The position numbers were made by a program, and so were the translations under genes. The notes below the pieces were generated by a model that searched no databases, had not been told where the DNA came from, and saw only the letters and a list, made by a program, of their open reading frames with translations. This document shows positions 12,151-24,999 of a stretch of DNA of 64,000 nucleotides, piece after piece (within the stretch, counting starts at the first letter, position 1; each line of letters starts with the position of its first letter). Location of the stretch: positions 150,327,637-150,391,636 of the forward strand of contig JBOZIK010000001.1 in the NCBI GenBank assembly GCA_051453625.1, written 5' to 3'. This DNA is from Welwitschia mirabilis. Lineage: Eukaryota > Gnetophyta > Gnetopsida > Welwitschiales.

Positions 12151-12924
12151 AAAATCTGATGGATCCCTACAAAAACTTACAACCTAGGGGAAAACTAAAC
12201 TAATAATAACTAAGATAAAGTTCCAAATTTAAGTTCAATATTAGTTATTTTGGAATTCCCTAACTTCTATCTTAACTTAAAGATCATTATTGAATAATTG
12301 GTACATCTCTGATGTTAGATAGATTATGTATGAAGTTCTTTCAAAGGATTTTACTTTATTACTAAACAAGCATACACTAAGTATCTTCAAGTAAATCACA
12401 CTTATTAATTACATTAAATAATATGTATGTTATAAATTTCATTTCCTCATATTAACCATTCATCATTTTCCATACTAAGTATTGGAGTTCCTCCACTTAA
12501 TTCTATTTAATCCTTACTATTTCTTTCTATTCAATCCTTATATCATCTACTCCCCTTACTCTCCCATTATTGCTTCAGGTGTTAAAAAGGTGATGTGTTA
12601 TCTTTTTAACTTAGATTCTACACAAATTAATATGTGTATTATATGTGTAGAATCCTAATAACCTCAGATTACTGTTAGGTCTAAAAATGAGGTGTAATAC
12701 TCAATATATTCTTGATATAAATCAATTGTTGAAGTCTTAGATTCATTAGATACCTTCATTACTAAATCTAGTAGAGAACGCTTTCAGAATGGAGTTATTC
12801 CTTCAAGATTTAATTCTATGATTTATTATTTGGTAGCTAAGTATCTAAGAGTTAGGATAGAATAATTAAAATAGTAACTTAATTAAGGATACTCAGCTTA
12901 TGACATTTTCTTAAGCAAACAAGA
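12151..12924. other. AT-rich sequence left of element A, nothing recognised
   Basis: No domain or repeat pairing seen. By position it belongs to the 3' region of element D, just before the insertion point of element A. Confidence 0.4.
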
Positions 12925-14157
12925 TATTGCAGTATAAATTTACACAAATTTTAAGTACTTAGGCAAAACCTATAAATCATAATACTTGTAGAAAACACAT
13001 GCTAGTATAGAGAGAAGTTAACCTAAATGTCATAATCCATTTAAGAAACTAGGCTAGAAGTTAGAGAATTGATTTTAGAAAGTATTTTTGATATTTTCTA
13101 TTTCAGTAAATGAAAGTAAACAATAATGTAGATACAATGCAATGATGAATGAAGGTAAAATGCAAGTGAGATGCGTTATATTTGGATTTTAATCATCATA
13201 TCACAAGAACTAGTTCTTTATAATTCAAATCAATTAGAAAGAGTTTATTACTTATTTCTAACCAACATAAACTGTAAGATATACTAAATAGAATATGCAA
13301 ATATGAAATGGAATAAAGGAAATGCAATGCAAGATCTAGAGTAATGAAGGAAACCTTAATAAAGGTTACCTTATGATATAAATAAACTATAGAACTATCA
13401 CAAAACTATAGTCAACTTAAATCATAAGGGACATTTACACAATTATTGTAAAAATAGTAATTGAAATAATCATAAACTTTTACATCCACTTACAACAAAG
13501 TAGCAGCTCTTTAATGGAGGATGCTTAGCCCAACACCAAGGTAAACTTCTTTATATAGCTACTAGATATACCTTTTGTCCTTTAATATTTTATTACAAGA
13601 ACATTGGTAGAAAAGATAAAAAAGGAAGAGAAGAAAAGATAGGGTATTTATAGTTTTTAATATAAATTTTTAGAATCTCAATCCTAGGAGTTGGAGAAGA
13701 AATCTTAGTAGCCTATATAGGTTACATGATGTATTACAAATATAATTCTTTCCATCTATACAAAATAGTTATCATCTTAACTATCATGGAAATGATAATG
13801 AGATGTCACTCCATATCAAAAGATGGTCCTTAAACTTTAAGCCTTATAGTCTACTCCATAAACTCCATCCATGTTAGCAATGTTGTCATCCTACCTATTG
13901 TGAGAATGACAGAGGGAACAATAGACTTCTCCATCTTCTATCTCATAGAGAAACTACTCTTTTACATGGTAAATCCTTCTTTCAAAGTATCAAGTATCAA
14001 AATAAGCCTGAGATACCTTGAAATATGCTAAGAATTACATGTTTTAGTGATCATCCTATCAGTTCTCCATAATCATTAGAATTGTGTCCAAACCTATATA
14101 AATTTCCTACAAAGGTACTCAAAATACACCATCAAATACTTACAAATTAATATCGTA
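12925..14157 (-). repeat. 3' LTR of element A
   Basis: Matches 22462-23702 throughout, for example 'aggctagaagttagagaattgatttta' (13050 / 22590) and the tail 'tacaaattaatatcgta' versus 'tacaaattagcattgta'. The outer end has decayed from TG to TA. Immediately inside (14158 on) the minus strand carries a purine-rich stretch, AAAGTAGAAGGCT, a decayed polypurine tract. Confidence 0.85.
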
Positions 14158-16260
14158 ATATAGCCTTCTACTTTGCCTTATCAGTTCCTGACAAAGTGAG
14201 TAATCAACCATCTTGCAAACCAATTTAACTAAGATAAATAACAACTAGAAAAAATGTAATTTGAGTTCAATTGTATCATGTAGGAATCAACATTAAAAAC
14301 CAATTAACTGACACAAATACTAATGTATTCATATGCCCCTATTTAAATACATCACAATAGAATGAATGAATGTAATATACTAAGTCATAAAATGTAACAG
14401 TAATAGCTTAGAAAATGATAATGTGTATGCATTGTTTGAGATAGTAACACTGAAATTAATGCAAAAATTAAGTAGTAAAAACTCAAAAAATGATGCATGT
14501 AAGTTATTAATGTATTCTACAAGGGAAAAAGTACAAAGAAATCATAACATTCTTTTCATTTAGATGATTTAAAATGTGACTACAAAAAAATTTTGTGAGT
14601 ATGTTTTTGTGCTTCTACTAAATGAAGTTCATAAAATTTATTCAGGTAACATGAAATCATATACAAATAACTCATTACAAATAAGTATCATGAAAGCTCA
14701 AACAAGATGATTTTTAATTTANNNNNNNNNNTTCAAAATATTAAAAAAAACTTAAAAAGATGTCCTACCCCTTCACAGGTAAAGGAAGATATCTCAGATT
14801 ACACAGGGTAAAAAGGATGATTATCATCCTATCTATCATGAAGATGATAGACGTGGGATGACATTGCTAAAAAGACATGTTTGAAAAAGAGAGAAAAAAA
14901 CAAAAAAAGTCTAAAAAAAAGAAAGCAGTCAACAAGTAGCAGAAAAGCAAGAAAAAGGTAAAAGTAAAGAATTATCCTTAAAAAAAATGATCATGGTGAA
15001 AAGAGATTTTTGAAAAAAGGGTGATAAATAGAAAATAATGCACTAAATAAAAGGAAGAAATGGTTATAAGAAAACTTTAAATATGTCTAAACTTTATGTG
15101 GATGATAAAGTGAGAATGGAAAACTCAAGAGTATCATCATCACCTATCAAAAAGAGAAATAACAATCCTCATGGATATAACCTATGAGTAAAATCAACAA
15201 GAAACCACCAAATGATCAAATCCAAAATATTATTTTGAGAAAGTATAGAGATGAATTTAAAAAACATAATGAAATAGGTAATTAAAAACAACATGAAAAT
15301 GTATAACTAGGAACATAAAGAAGATTTATTAGTTATCCTAAATTCTAACCTAACAAATTCCCTTAGTAATAATCATAAGATTACATGATGAAAAATGCAT
15401 TATAGTATGTAAAAATTCATAATGTACCATTTAAATAGGCAATATAAAAAGCTATAGAAACATGAATGCACTAGCTCACATATCAAAATAACACTAAAAT
15501 CTGAAAAAGTACTATGTAAAAGGAGTCTAGAAAATAATCAATGCCTCTGATGATACCAAGGACATTACTAATCTCATAACCTCTAAGTAAAATTTTATAA
15601 TACCATGATGGAGGGAGTATAACCACTATCAGAGAAGTAAGAACCCATATAACATGGCAAACTAACCCCCAATGGAGTTCTCATAGCTACTATAGCGCAT
15701 TGCCAAAGGCCCCTCTTGGAAAACCTTACCTTGGCATTCTTGTGATAGGACATCATAGTAATCATGTTTTTAGTTTAGATATGAAAGAGAATGATTTGTA
15801 TTCCTTTTTTTTTTAATTCGTCTACCTTTTTTTTAGATAGTAATAAGACTTTCAAATGACCAAGTACTCATAAGGATAAAAGTAAAGTAATGAGATGAGA
15901 AATAGCTAAGAACATGTAAAAATAACTAATTACTCACATCATTAAAAGTGATTAAAAGAATCGAGGAATCTTCCTTTTAAATGAAGTTAATGAACATATT
16001 ATTGTCTTAAGATTGAGTAAATCTAGTCTCATCATCTTAAAATGCTGAAGTAAAAGATTACTAATCATGATAACTTCATAAAGCACTACATAAGTCAAGT
16101 TAAATATATTCAAGTAATAGCATGATATATACCCAAGAATTAAGTTAAAAATGAATTTAAATAATGGTAAGAGGAAGTTCCTCCTCATTGATAAGGGCTT
16201 CTAAGATAAGTGCTTCTATCATGTTTAAGGTTTCATCAGAGGATGACTCATAGATTTTTA
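14158..16260 (-). other. 3' region of element A between integrase and LTR
   Basis: This stretch is homologous to 45277-47330 in element B (for example the 'aaccccca atggagttctcatagct' block at 15663 and 'aaccacccaatggagtttccatagct' at 46950), so it is a family feature. No protein domain is recognised. A 10-base N run sits at 14722-14731. The open frame at 15952-16188 (minus) overlaps the tail of the pol frame and has no motif. Confidence 0.6.
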
Positions 16261-16261
16261 A

Positions 16262-17200
16262 CTTTTATCCATTGAATTTTTGAATTTTCATAGTATTTGA
16301 ATTGGAGATTCCAAATAAGTCATTGGTATGTAATTTTTCTATAAGATAAGGACCTAACCATTTATAGGTTAACTTGTTGCATAAAACATGTACTTAGAAA
16401 TTATATAAAAGATTAAGTTGACCAAGTTCAAATGTATTATGAAGAATCCTTTTGTCATGTTTTAATTCAGCTTGGGCTTTATGAATGAGTTGATGATGTA
16501 TAGAATGAGTATTTTTATTGTTTAAATGATAAAATTAGGCTAATTAAGTTTGAAGATTTTCATTTAAGTTTACAAGGTTTACGTTTATGGTGGATCAATA
16601 AGAGTCATAGAAAAATTAATAAACAAGATACAAATGTTTTCGTACATAAGTTCATATGGTAAGAAATCTAAAGAGTTGTGCCAAGTAGTATGGTAACCTC
16701 AAAGGACATTATTAAGTTTAGAGAATCAAGTTTTGTTATTACAGAGAATAATTTTTGTAGCATCTTTTTAATTTTTTTATTTACACCTTTGCATTGGTCA
16801 TTAGTTTATGGATGATAAGCATATGTAATTCTATGTTTAATGCTAATAGAAAAAAGAGGTTTTCAAAAAATGAGGATTAACAAAATGAGTTCTTTAATTA
16901 CTAAAACCAAAACATTAAAAAGTTCTGATAAAATTGCAAATGTTCTAATCATCATTCTTAGTAGTAGAAATAGATTCAACCCACTTAGTAACATAATTAA
17001 CAACCACTGGGATATAATTTTTGTTATGATAAGGTGGTTTAATAAGGTCTATAAAGTCAATCTTCTAATAGTTAAAAGGTTCACATTTAAGCATAAGTTT
17101 AGGGGACATGTCTTGAGAATGAGTTAAGACACCATAATGTTGAAAAAAATCATACCTTCTAGCAAGATCAAATGAGTGTTTGAGAAGGATAGGCTAATAA
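16262..17200 (-). pseudogene. Athila-type integrase relic (element A)
   Basis: Minus-strand integrase. The catalytic core starts at IDFIDLIKPPYHNKNYIPVV and continues VVNYVTKWVES; the second catalytic Asp has become Asn (codon at 16998-16996). Further on come ITYAYHP and GVNKKIKKMLQKLFS (about 16825-16740), the YHTTWHNSLDFLPYELMYG-like block (about 16690-16625, in another frame) and the C-terminal KWLGPYLIEKLHTNDLFG followed by IQKFNG (16370-16280). Several stops and at least one frameshift are present, so it is inactive. It lies directly downstream of RNase H, as expected for gypsy order. Confidence 0.85.
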
Positions 17201-17479
17201 AAAAAAGTGAATAAATTTCATTGCAGTCTTTGGGCTCTTAAAATGTTTATTACCTGCCTAAGCATGGCAAAGATTAAGGATTTCTAAGCTTTCCCATTTA
17301 ATCACACATTTATGCATAATTTGATCTATACATATTCTATAAATATGGTGTTTATTTCACTCATAGTCACTAATCCTATGGAGAAAAGATTTGCATTGGT
17401 TATGGTTCCAATGTTGAGGTGTTTTCATAGTAATAAGGTAGTTCACAATATCAATGTATGAAGGAGTAGGATGAAGAGA

Positions 17480-17790
17480 AGAGATGGAATAAAGTTATTC
17501 TACAATAAATAGTTATTCATTAGAAAAGGGATCATTTATATGAAGTTCATCATGAGAATAAGAAAGTCAAAATAGATGATCAACAATGCTTTATTGATGA
17601 CGGTGAGATTAAATTCTTAAATGAGAAGGATCTACCTAATAATTTTGGCACTAGATTTTTTTTTAATTATAAGATAGTATGTAGATACATGATCTATGTA
17701 AACATTAATGTGGAAGCCAAGAAGATGATGTCTAAAATGATCAAGATAAAAAATGATGAGAGGAATTTTACTTTTAATAGTAACGTAGTT
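17480..17790 (-). pseudogene. RNase H relic (element A)
   Basis: The minus strand reads FRHHLLGFHINVYIDHVSTYYL followed by KIIR, then ILLI and EFNLTVI, which is the central and C-terminal part of a gypsy RNase H (the 'H-x-L-x-G ... V-Y-T-D-H' region). The D-H pair is kept. Trp positions before ILL and after it are stops. It would degrade the RNA strand of the RNA:DNA hybrid during reverse transcription, but the frame is broken. Confidence 0.75.
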
Positions 17791-17999
17791 GGATTAGGAT
17801 TTGGATAAAGTTTTATTAAGATAGGATATAATTTTAAAATCATTTCCATATTTTTGATCAACAACCCCACTCACAACAACGTTTCTTGCATCACACATAA
17901 GTTTAAATTCTTTAGTATAATTGAGACCCATAACAATAGGTTCAAAAGAAATGTTTTCCTTAAGTGTATCAAATGAAAGTTTATATAAATCATTCCAAT

Positions 18000-18720
18000 T
18001 AAATTTAGCATCTTTTTTAAGTAATTCATGAAGGGGTTTATAAATTTTACCATAATAATAAATATCATGATGATAAAAACTAGCATGATTAAGAAATAAT
18101 CTAACTTATTTAACATTAGTTAGAGGGATTATGTTTTTAATGATATCAACTTTTATAGGATCCATCTTAATCCCTTTGTTTAAAATGTGATGACCTAAAA
18201 GAATTCCATGATTAATAAGGAGGAAACTATTGTTCCAACTCAAATGTAGGCCACTTTATATACATCGATCCAAGAATTTCTCTAAACTTCCTATGGTTTG
18301 TTCAAAGGTTTCATCAAAGATGGAGAAGTAATCCATAAATATTCCAATAGATACCTCTATCATATTATAAAAGATATCCATCATTGCTCATTAGAAATTT
18401 CTAGGGGCATTACAAAGTCCAAAGGGTATTCTTCTAAAGGAAAAGGTTTTAAAGGATGAGGTAAAGGTTATTTTGGCTTGGTCTTTAATTGCTATGAAAA
18501 CTTAATTATAGCCACTATGCCCATCAAAAAGATAATAGTAAACACGACTTTGAATTCTATAAGTACTTGATCAAGAAAGGATAAAGGATAATAATCCTTT
18601 TTAGTAACCTCAATAAATTTTCTAAAATCAATGCATATTCTTCATTTTCCACTCTTTTTTGGAACTACTGTTAAAGGGTTAATTCAATCACTATTGGATG
18701 TAGCATATATGATGTTAGCA
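18000..18720 (-). pseudogene. reverse transcriptase relic (element A)
   Basis: In order on the minus strand: LTVVPKKSGK with RICIDFRKFIEVTKKDYYPL (about 18680-18600), a YYYLFDGHSGYN-like block after a frameshift, PFGLCNAPRNF (about 18425) and the active-site region IGIFMDYFSIF (about 18330). The second Asp of the catalytic pair is replaced by Tyr. Stops occur at Gln/Trp positions. The N-terminal part borders the long N run. The thumb/connection region lies towards 17990. Open frame 17871-18116 (minus) is a fragment of this stretch. Confidence 0.85.
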
Positions 18721-18947
18721 TCTATAATTTTAATAATTTCATATTTAACTATTTACTTAGGGCTAAGTTAATCCTTTGTTTGGGTTATCTAATAGGTTAA
18801 AGATTATCCTTAAGGTAACGTTTATGTTGAACTATGAAAAGAGGGATGGTAATTAAGTCTTTATGGATCCAAGAAAAGGCATCTTCTTTAGAAGTTAAGA
18901 GTGAGATTAAGTTGGATTCTTATTGAGAAGTAAGAAAGTCACTTATT

Positions 18948-19728
18948 NNNNNNNNNNNNNNNNNNNNNNNNNNNNNNNNNNNNNNNNNNNNNNNNNNNNN
19001 NNNNNNNNNNNNNNNNNNNNNNNNNNNNNNNNNNNNNNNNNNNNNNNNNNNNNNNNNNNNNNNNNNNNNNNNNNNNNNNNNNNNNNNNNNNNNNNNNNNN
19101 NNNNNNNNNNNNNNNNNNNNNNNNNNNNNNNNNNNNNNNNNNNNNNNNNNNNNNNNNNNNNNNNNNNNNNNNNNNNNNNNNNNNNNNNNNNNNNNNNNNN
19201 NNNNNNNNNNNNNNNNNNNNNNNNNNNNNNNNNNNNNNNNNNNNNNNNNNNNNNNNNNNNNNNNNNNNNNNNNNNNNNNNNNNNNNNNNNNNNNNNNNNN
19301 NNNNNNNNNNNNNNNNNNNNNNNNNNNNNNNNNNNNNNNNNNNNNNNNNNNNNNNNNNNNNNNNNNNNNNNNNNNNNNNNNNNNNNNNNNNNNNNNNNNN
19401 NNNNNNNNNNNNNNNNNNNNNNNNNNNNNNNNNNNNNNNNNNNNNNNNNNNNNNNNNNNNNNNNNNNNNNNNNNNNNNNNNNNNNNNNNNNNNNNNNNNN
19501 NNNNNNNNNNNNNNNNNNNNNNNNNNNNNNNNNNNNNNNNNNNNNNNNNNNNNNNNNNNNNNNNNNNNNNNNNNNNNNNNNNNNNNNNNNNNNNNNNNNN
19601 NNNNNNNNNNNNNNNNNNNNNNNNNNNNNNNNNNNNNNNNNNNNNNNNNNNNNNNNNNNNNNNNNNNNNNNNNNNNNNNNNNNNNNNNNNNNNNNNNNNN
19701 NNNNNNNNNNNNNNNNNNNNNNNNNNNN
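18948..19728. other. assembly gap, 781 N
   Basis: Undetermined bases between the protease and reverse transcriptase relics of element A. Open frames drawn across it are meaningless. Confidence 1.
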
Positions 19729-20060
19729 CATTTGTGTGTCAATGATACAATTGAAATTTATACAAAAGGATCTTCCTACAAGTAGTTCATAACATCCATC
19801 ATGCTCTACCTTAATGATGATAATATCTATGGGATGAAAATCTTCCTAAATTTAGATTACTAGATCCTTGATAATTCCTAATGGTTTATTAATTAAAGTA
19901 TCAACCAACTCCAAGATAATTCATGTAGGTTTTATTCTATTTTCTAACCCAAGTCTTTTACATATGTGAAGGGTATAATTTTGATACTAGTTCCTATGTT
20001 AATTAAAGAAATTTAAATTATTTTTTTTCCTTTCAAGATGACACTCATAGTTGCTGCTTC
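19729..20060 (-). pseudogene. aspartic protease relic (element A)
   Basis: Read from 20060 to the gap: LEAATMSVILKGKKI, then LINIGTSIKIIPFTYVKDLG, where the family has the catalytic 'D-x-G-A-S' motif; the catalytic Asp is Asn here. Further downstream the strand/flap pattern PLGIIKDL and the ELLVGRSF block (family I-L-G-R-P-F) can be followed with small frameshifts. The gap removes the C-terminus. The protease would cleave the Gag-Pol polyprotein. Confidence 0.75.
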
Positions 20061-21040
20061 AAGGTATTTGAATTTATAGCACTTTTTCATGACTAATTTG
20101 GAAATAGATTGAGCAAGAAAAACTTTATTAGGGATGATATGTTTTTGTTTCCCTCTTACTAGATCTTTTCACAACTTAGAATATTTAGGATGTTTTTGAA
20201 ATAGTTTCAAAAGGGTAAGTTAATATTTACCTATTAAATCAATATTTTCAAGTGTTTATCAAAGGTGGAATTTGTATTTAACTAATCAAGTAAAGGAGTA
20301 GATAATTTCTTTTCTTTTTTTTTTAAAACAATTTTTAGTGGAGGTTTTAGCATGTGATGTTGATGGAAAGTTATATCAGTCCAAAATTTTTACACCATCT
20401 TTTTCACTACTTTTTTATTATTTTTGTAAGTTAAAACCTTATGGGTAGGAAGTGTTGTATTATTTTCACTTCTTGTTATTACCTTCAAATCGCTTTTGAC
20501 TTTATTTGAATTGGATAAAGGATGAGATGCAAGAGACCTTTGTGGTCTTTGATTAATTAGAATTATTTATTGAAGCAAATTTACCAAGTTTCCAATGTTA
20601 CTATTAGTGTTTTCTTACATCTTATTTAATTCTTCTATGGAATATCTAAGTGGATCATTTGAACTAGTTAAAGACTAAGGTTGTTTGGTTGAAAATTTGA
20701 ATTCCTGAATCTATTTTCAAAAGGTTTCCATTGTGATTGTCCACCTAGTCTTTGTTAAAATTGTGATTAGATTTTAAAGTTAGGTTATCTTTGGTTGAAT
20801 CCATACACCTCATCAAACATCCTTTCTTTACAAGTTGGTAATAAAGTATACTCTTTATTTGGATGAGAGTTATCTTTAAAAATATCACAAGTTGAAGTTA
20901 TGTTTTTAACTTTTACTACCTTTGAATCTACTATCAATTACATGTACTTCTCCAAAGTGGTAGTGAAATCCTTAATTGAATTAGTTGATTTACTGCTTTC
21001 TTCTTCCTTGTCATGTTTTACCTCCTTTGAATCTTTTCTA
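20061..21040 (-). pseudogene. gag-pol linker region (element A)
   Basis: Low-complexity, charged coding-like sequence between gag and protease with scattered stops. A Ser/Lys/Asn-rich part with HPLSNSNKVKSDLKVI lies near 20500. No clear CCHC zinc knuckle could be placed, which is normal for several Athila elements. Confidence 0.5.
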
Positions 21041-21042
21041 AT

Positions 21043-21592
21043 TTAGCTTATAGTTTGATTTTCTTTAGTGGGTTTTTGCCCTGTTTGACTTATCTCTACT
21101 AGGTTTTTCAACATATTCCATGCCTTATGTAAAACTAAGTTCATTAAGTTTCCACCATATGAAAAGTCTACAAGTTGTTTAATTTGACTATTTAATCCAC
21201 TGCAAAAATAATCAATTAATTCTTCTTTATAGAATTCATCAATAGGATTGAAATGACTAGCTATGATAAAATGTTCATATGTTAAAATGTTCATATGTTA
21301 TGGCATGATTTTCATGAGATTGTTGTTGAAAGTTGGTAACTTCCTTTCTTCTTTTTCTCATGGAAATTTCACTAGAGAATCTTTTGATAAAAACATTTTG
21401 CACTCGACTCCATGATTTAAGACTCTCATGTGAAATGGTTTTAAGCCAAAGTTTTACCTTTTCTCTAAGGGTGGCTAGAAAAATAGTTATGTAAGTAAAA
21501 TCACTAATGTATTTCTTTTCATGTACTAAGGTAAGAACAAGTTGTTCAATGTCAGTTAGATTTTGCAAAGGGTCTTTCTTAGGTTTCCTCAA
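21043..21592 (-). pseudogene. Athila-type gag relic (element A)
   Basis: Two overlapping open stretches give the retrotransposon Gag domain: LATLREKVKLWLKTISHESL, SWSRVQNVFIKRFSSEISMR and VTNFQQQSHEN (21592-21300), then, after a frameshift near 21290, EELIDYFCSGLNSQIKQLVD, FSYGGNLMN and the end LKNLVEISQT (21240-21080). Gag forms the virus-like particle in the cytoplasm. The two halves are joined by a local duplication of 'aaaatgttcatatgtta' at 21269-21300, the probable cause of the shift. It is adjacent to the 5' leader and LTR at 22462. Confidence 0.85.
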
Positions 21593-22205
21593 AAAAGTTG
21601 AATAAACCTTTAAGAGTAATAATTCTACATCATCATTGGTAAGTAAATTGAAAGGATTTTTAATTTCACATTTTTCATTAGCAATTAAAACTTTAATAGT
21701 AATAATTACACTTTAAGTAGAAGCTCCTATCACAATTGGTATATTAGATGAAATAACTTGCTTTTATTTTTATAAAGATTTTGAGATAGTTGAAAAAGAA
21801 GTGATATGATATGCTTTTATGCTATAATTTTATTTTATGAAATCTAATTCTGAAATAATAAAAGTAGAAAAATATTCTTCTTTAATTCTTGAAATTTGTG
21901 TACCTAAAATATTTGTATCTGCATTTTGCTTGAAGTCAAATAATCCTTATCTGATATTTTCTTCAATCAAGTTTTACTCTTTCTGATATTTCATTTTTTA
22001 TCAGAATTCATCATATTCCTGCATACCTCAAATAGAAACAAAAATAGTTATTCACCTAGTCATGGAAACAATAGTAGGAAGGATGACTACAATAGTAGGA
22101 AATTGAAATTATAAAAAAAAAGCCAAAATTAGAAAACTAGACTATCACCTAGGATGTTATTGAAATGACAGAGAAGACAATAATATTTTTATCACTAATT
22201 TATAA

Positions 22206-22240
22206 NNNNNNNNNNNNNNNNNNNNNNNNNNNNNNNNNNN
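22206..22240. other. assembly gap, 35 N
   Basis: Undetermined bases in the leader of element A, between gag and the primer-binding site. Confidence 1.
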
Positions 22241-22439
22241 AATTCAAGACTATCATTCCTAATGTCATGGGATTAATAGATATAATGTCAAAGATCTTTA
22301 AGACTATAGAACATAAAAAATTATGAAAATAAACCTGCTAAACTACAAATTAAAATCTATTACTATTTTAAATAAATAACTTGAACTAAAATTTGAGGTA
22401 CATGTATGGATAGTGACAATCATATAGCTTCTTATAGTC

Positions 22440-22458
22440 TTCCCCAACAATGATGCCA
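22440..22458 (-). other. primer-binding site of element A, decayed
   Basis: The minus strand reads TGGCATCATTGTTGGGGAA, three bases after the LTR end. The known Athila primer site is TGGCGCCGTTGCCGGGG. All five differences within that site are C-to-T or G-to-A. Confidence 0.85.
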
Positions 22459-22461
22459 AAA

Positions 22462-23702
22462 TGTTTTGGTGTGAATTTTTGTAATCTTTAAGTTCTTAAG
22501 CAAAACTTTTAAATCATAATACTTATAGAAAACATATACTAGTATAGATGGAAGTTAACCTAAATGTTGTAATTCATTAAAGGCACTAGGCTAGAAGTTA
22601 GAGAATTGATTTTACAAAGTATTTTTAATCTTTTCTATTTTAATAAATAAAAGTAAATAACAATGTAGATATAATGTAATCATGAATGAATGTGAAATTC
22701 AATGGACAAAATACAAGTAAGATGAGTTCTATTTGGATTCTAATCTTTCTATTACAATAACTAGCTCTTTATAATTTAGATCAATTAGGAAGAGTTTATC
22801 ACTTGTTGCTAACTAATATAAATTATAAGATATACCAAATATAAAATGAAGATATGAAATGAAATAAAGAAAATTAAATGCAATATCTAGACTAATGAAT
22901 TCAACCTTTACAAAGGTTGCTCTTATGGTCTAAATAATCTAAATAAACTATAGAACTATCATAAAACTATATTCAACTTAAATCATAAGGGACATTTCCA
23001 CAATTGTAGTGAAAAGAGTAATTGAATTGATTATAAAATTTTACATCCACTTAGTATCTCTTCATTGGAGGATATATGACCCAAAATCAAAGTAAACTTT
23101 TCTTTGTAGCTACTAGATGGATCTCTTGTCTTTTAACATTCCATCACAAGAACATCAAGTATAAAAGATGGAAAAGAAATTAAAGGAAAGAAGGGCATTT
23201 ATAGTTTTACATTAAAGTTCTATAAGCACAACCCTAGGAGTTGGAGAAGAAATCCTAACAGCCCATATGGATAGGATGACTCCATTACAAAGATAATTCT
23301 TTCTATCTATAGAAAATAGTTATCATCCTGAGTATTATGGAAATCATAATGGAGATGTCAATCCATGTTAAAAGATGATCTGTCAGCTTTAGAACCCACA
23401 GTTAACTCCACACTCCATTCATATGAATAGTACTATCATCTTACCTATTGTAGGAACTACAGAAGGGATGATAGGCTTCTCCAATTTATATTTCAAAGAG
23501 AAATCAGTCTTTTACATGGTAAATCCTTCTTTCAAGGTATGATTATTAAAATAAGCCTAAGATTCCTCCAAATATGCTAAGAATCTCATGTTTTGGTGAT
23601 CATTCTATAATTTCTCCATAGTCATCAGAATTACATCCAAGCCAGTATAAATGTCCTGTGTACTCAAAGTATACCATTAAATTCCTACAAATTAGCATTG
23701 TA
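22462..23702 (-). repeat. 5' LTR of element A
   Basis: Starts TGTTTTGGTGTG on the plus strand next to the primer-binding site and ends near 'agcattgta'. It pairs with 12925-14157 and is related to the LTRs of element B. Confidence 0.85.
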
Positions 23703-24545
23703 ACACTAGCTGAATGAATGTAAGCATTAAAACTTTAAGGTATAATTCTTCTACTTAATCTAGTTTCACAAATCTTTGATATGAATAATATAGAAAACAT
23801 GATGTAAAGTGCAAAGCCTTATAAGAATATTTAGTAAGCTTCCCTAGAATAAATAGTATGCTCATAGAATATTTAAGTGAAATACACCTACCACCCCTAG
23901 ATAAGTGTTATGTAGTATCATCGAAAACTAGGTGATCTAATAGAAAAAACAGGTTCTCTGATAATTTTAACAATTAAGTTACTTTAGTAGAGTGATCTAT
24001 TTCTTAGCTTTAACTAGTTTAAGAAAGTCTTTTTCTATGATTTTGAGTAATTATGTAATAAATTATTTATCTAATAAAGTTTCTATTTGTTATTTTATTT
24101 CAAATAAATTTTTATTATTATTATTTTTATTTTCTTAAGGTCATATCAATTTCATTAAATAAAATTCATACTAGACAACTTATCAAATTGTTAAGATAGT
24201 TCAAAATGATTTTAAAATATGAAGCTTAATTCTTAGCTAAAATAGAATTCATGCCTGATATTGAATTAACGATCTTTGGATTCATATTGCATCACATACA
24301 AGAATAAAAGTATTATTTTTTTTAATCTAAGTTGTGATATATAGTTATAGCCTTGGTAACTAGCTATGTCTCAAATGACTCCTAAGGCATAACTATTCCT
24401 TAAAATTTGTTGTCATAACTTAAAATTTTAACAACAATGAAAATAGTACAACCACTATCAAAGGATTAAGGATTCACAATATTTTCAAAATCTAGATCAT
24501 TGCTAATTGAACCCTTAATGAAGTTCTTACAGCTATCATTTTTTC

Positions 24546-24579
<34 letters not shown>

Positions 24580-24990
24580 TATAATGGAACATGTCTCTTT
24601 AATCCTTTTAATAATGATAATGCATCATCTTGTTGAAGAATTAACAAGTAAGCCTTTTATTTTAGAATAATTAAATTTGTCTTAAATAACTTAATAAATT
24701 AATAGCTTTAATAAACTTTAAAGAAATAACACGTCCTATATTATCTAGTATAATTTTTTTTAAGTTTTATAAATAGAGTTAAATATTCTTTCCATTATAT
24801 TATAGTTTATAAAATAATTAAGCGAATATTTTGGATAATAATACATTATTATTTTCTATCCATTAACTTGGTAGACTACCTTTTCATCAAGATCCTATAC
24901 CTCTATGGTTCTATTTTTCAAAATTTTTCTTATGGTATAATGTCTTACCTAATTTTGTTTATATTTACATTTTGAATGGATCATTTTAGA
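23703..24990 (-). other. 3' non-coding part of element D, with a TA microsatellite
   Basis: Sequence downstream of D's integrase and up to the insertion point of element A. A block near 24465-24535 resembles the 3' region of A and B ('accactatca ... atgaagttcttacagctatca'). A perfect TA run of 14 units is at 24549-24576. No protein domain seen. Confidence 0.5.
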
Positions 24991-24999
24991 ATTATAGAT

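Larger units (their letters stand above)
12925..23702 (-). mobile_element. Athila-type Ty3/gypsy retrotransposon (element A), full-length structure
   Basis: Two 1.23-1.24 kb LTRs in direct orientation (12925-14157 and 22462-23702) enclose gag, protease, reverse transcriptase, RNase H and integrase in order on the minus strand. The primer site next to the 5' LTR is a decayed form of the tRNA complement typical of Athila. After integrase there is a further 2.1 kb before the 3' LTR, also usual for this group. Total length is about 10.8 kb, including three N runs. All domains contain stops and lost catalytic residues. Flanking 5-mers (caaga / acact) do not match, so a target duplication is not supported. 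Element B at 44-51 kb has related LTRs and a related 3' region. Confidence 0.85.

Noticed and set aside
18923-19792. Long open frames of 262-289 codons, and 60335-61258 on the minus strand
   Set aside because: They consist of N runs.
12920-23707. Target duplication for element A
   Set aside because: Flanking 5-mers caaga and acact do not match; boundary error or decay cannot be separated by eye.
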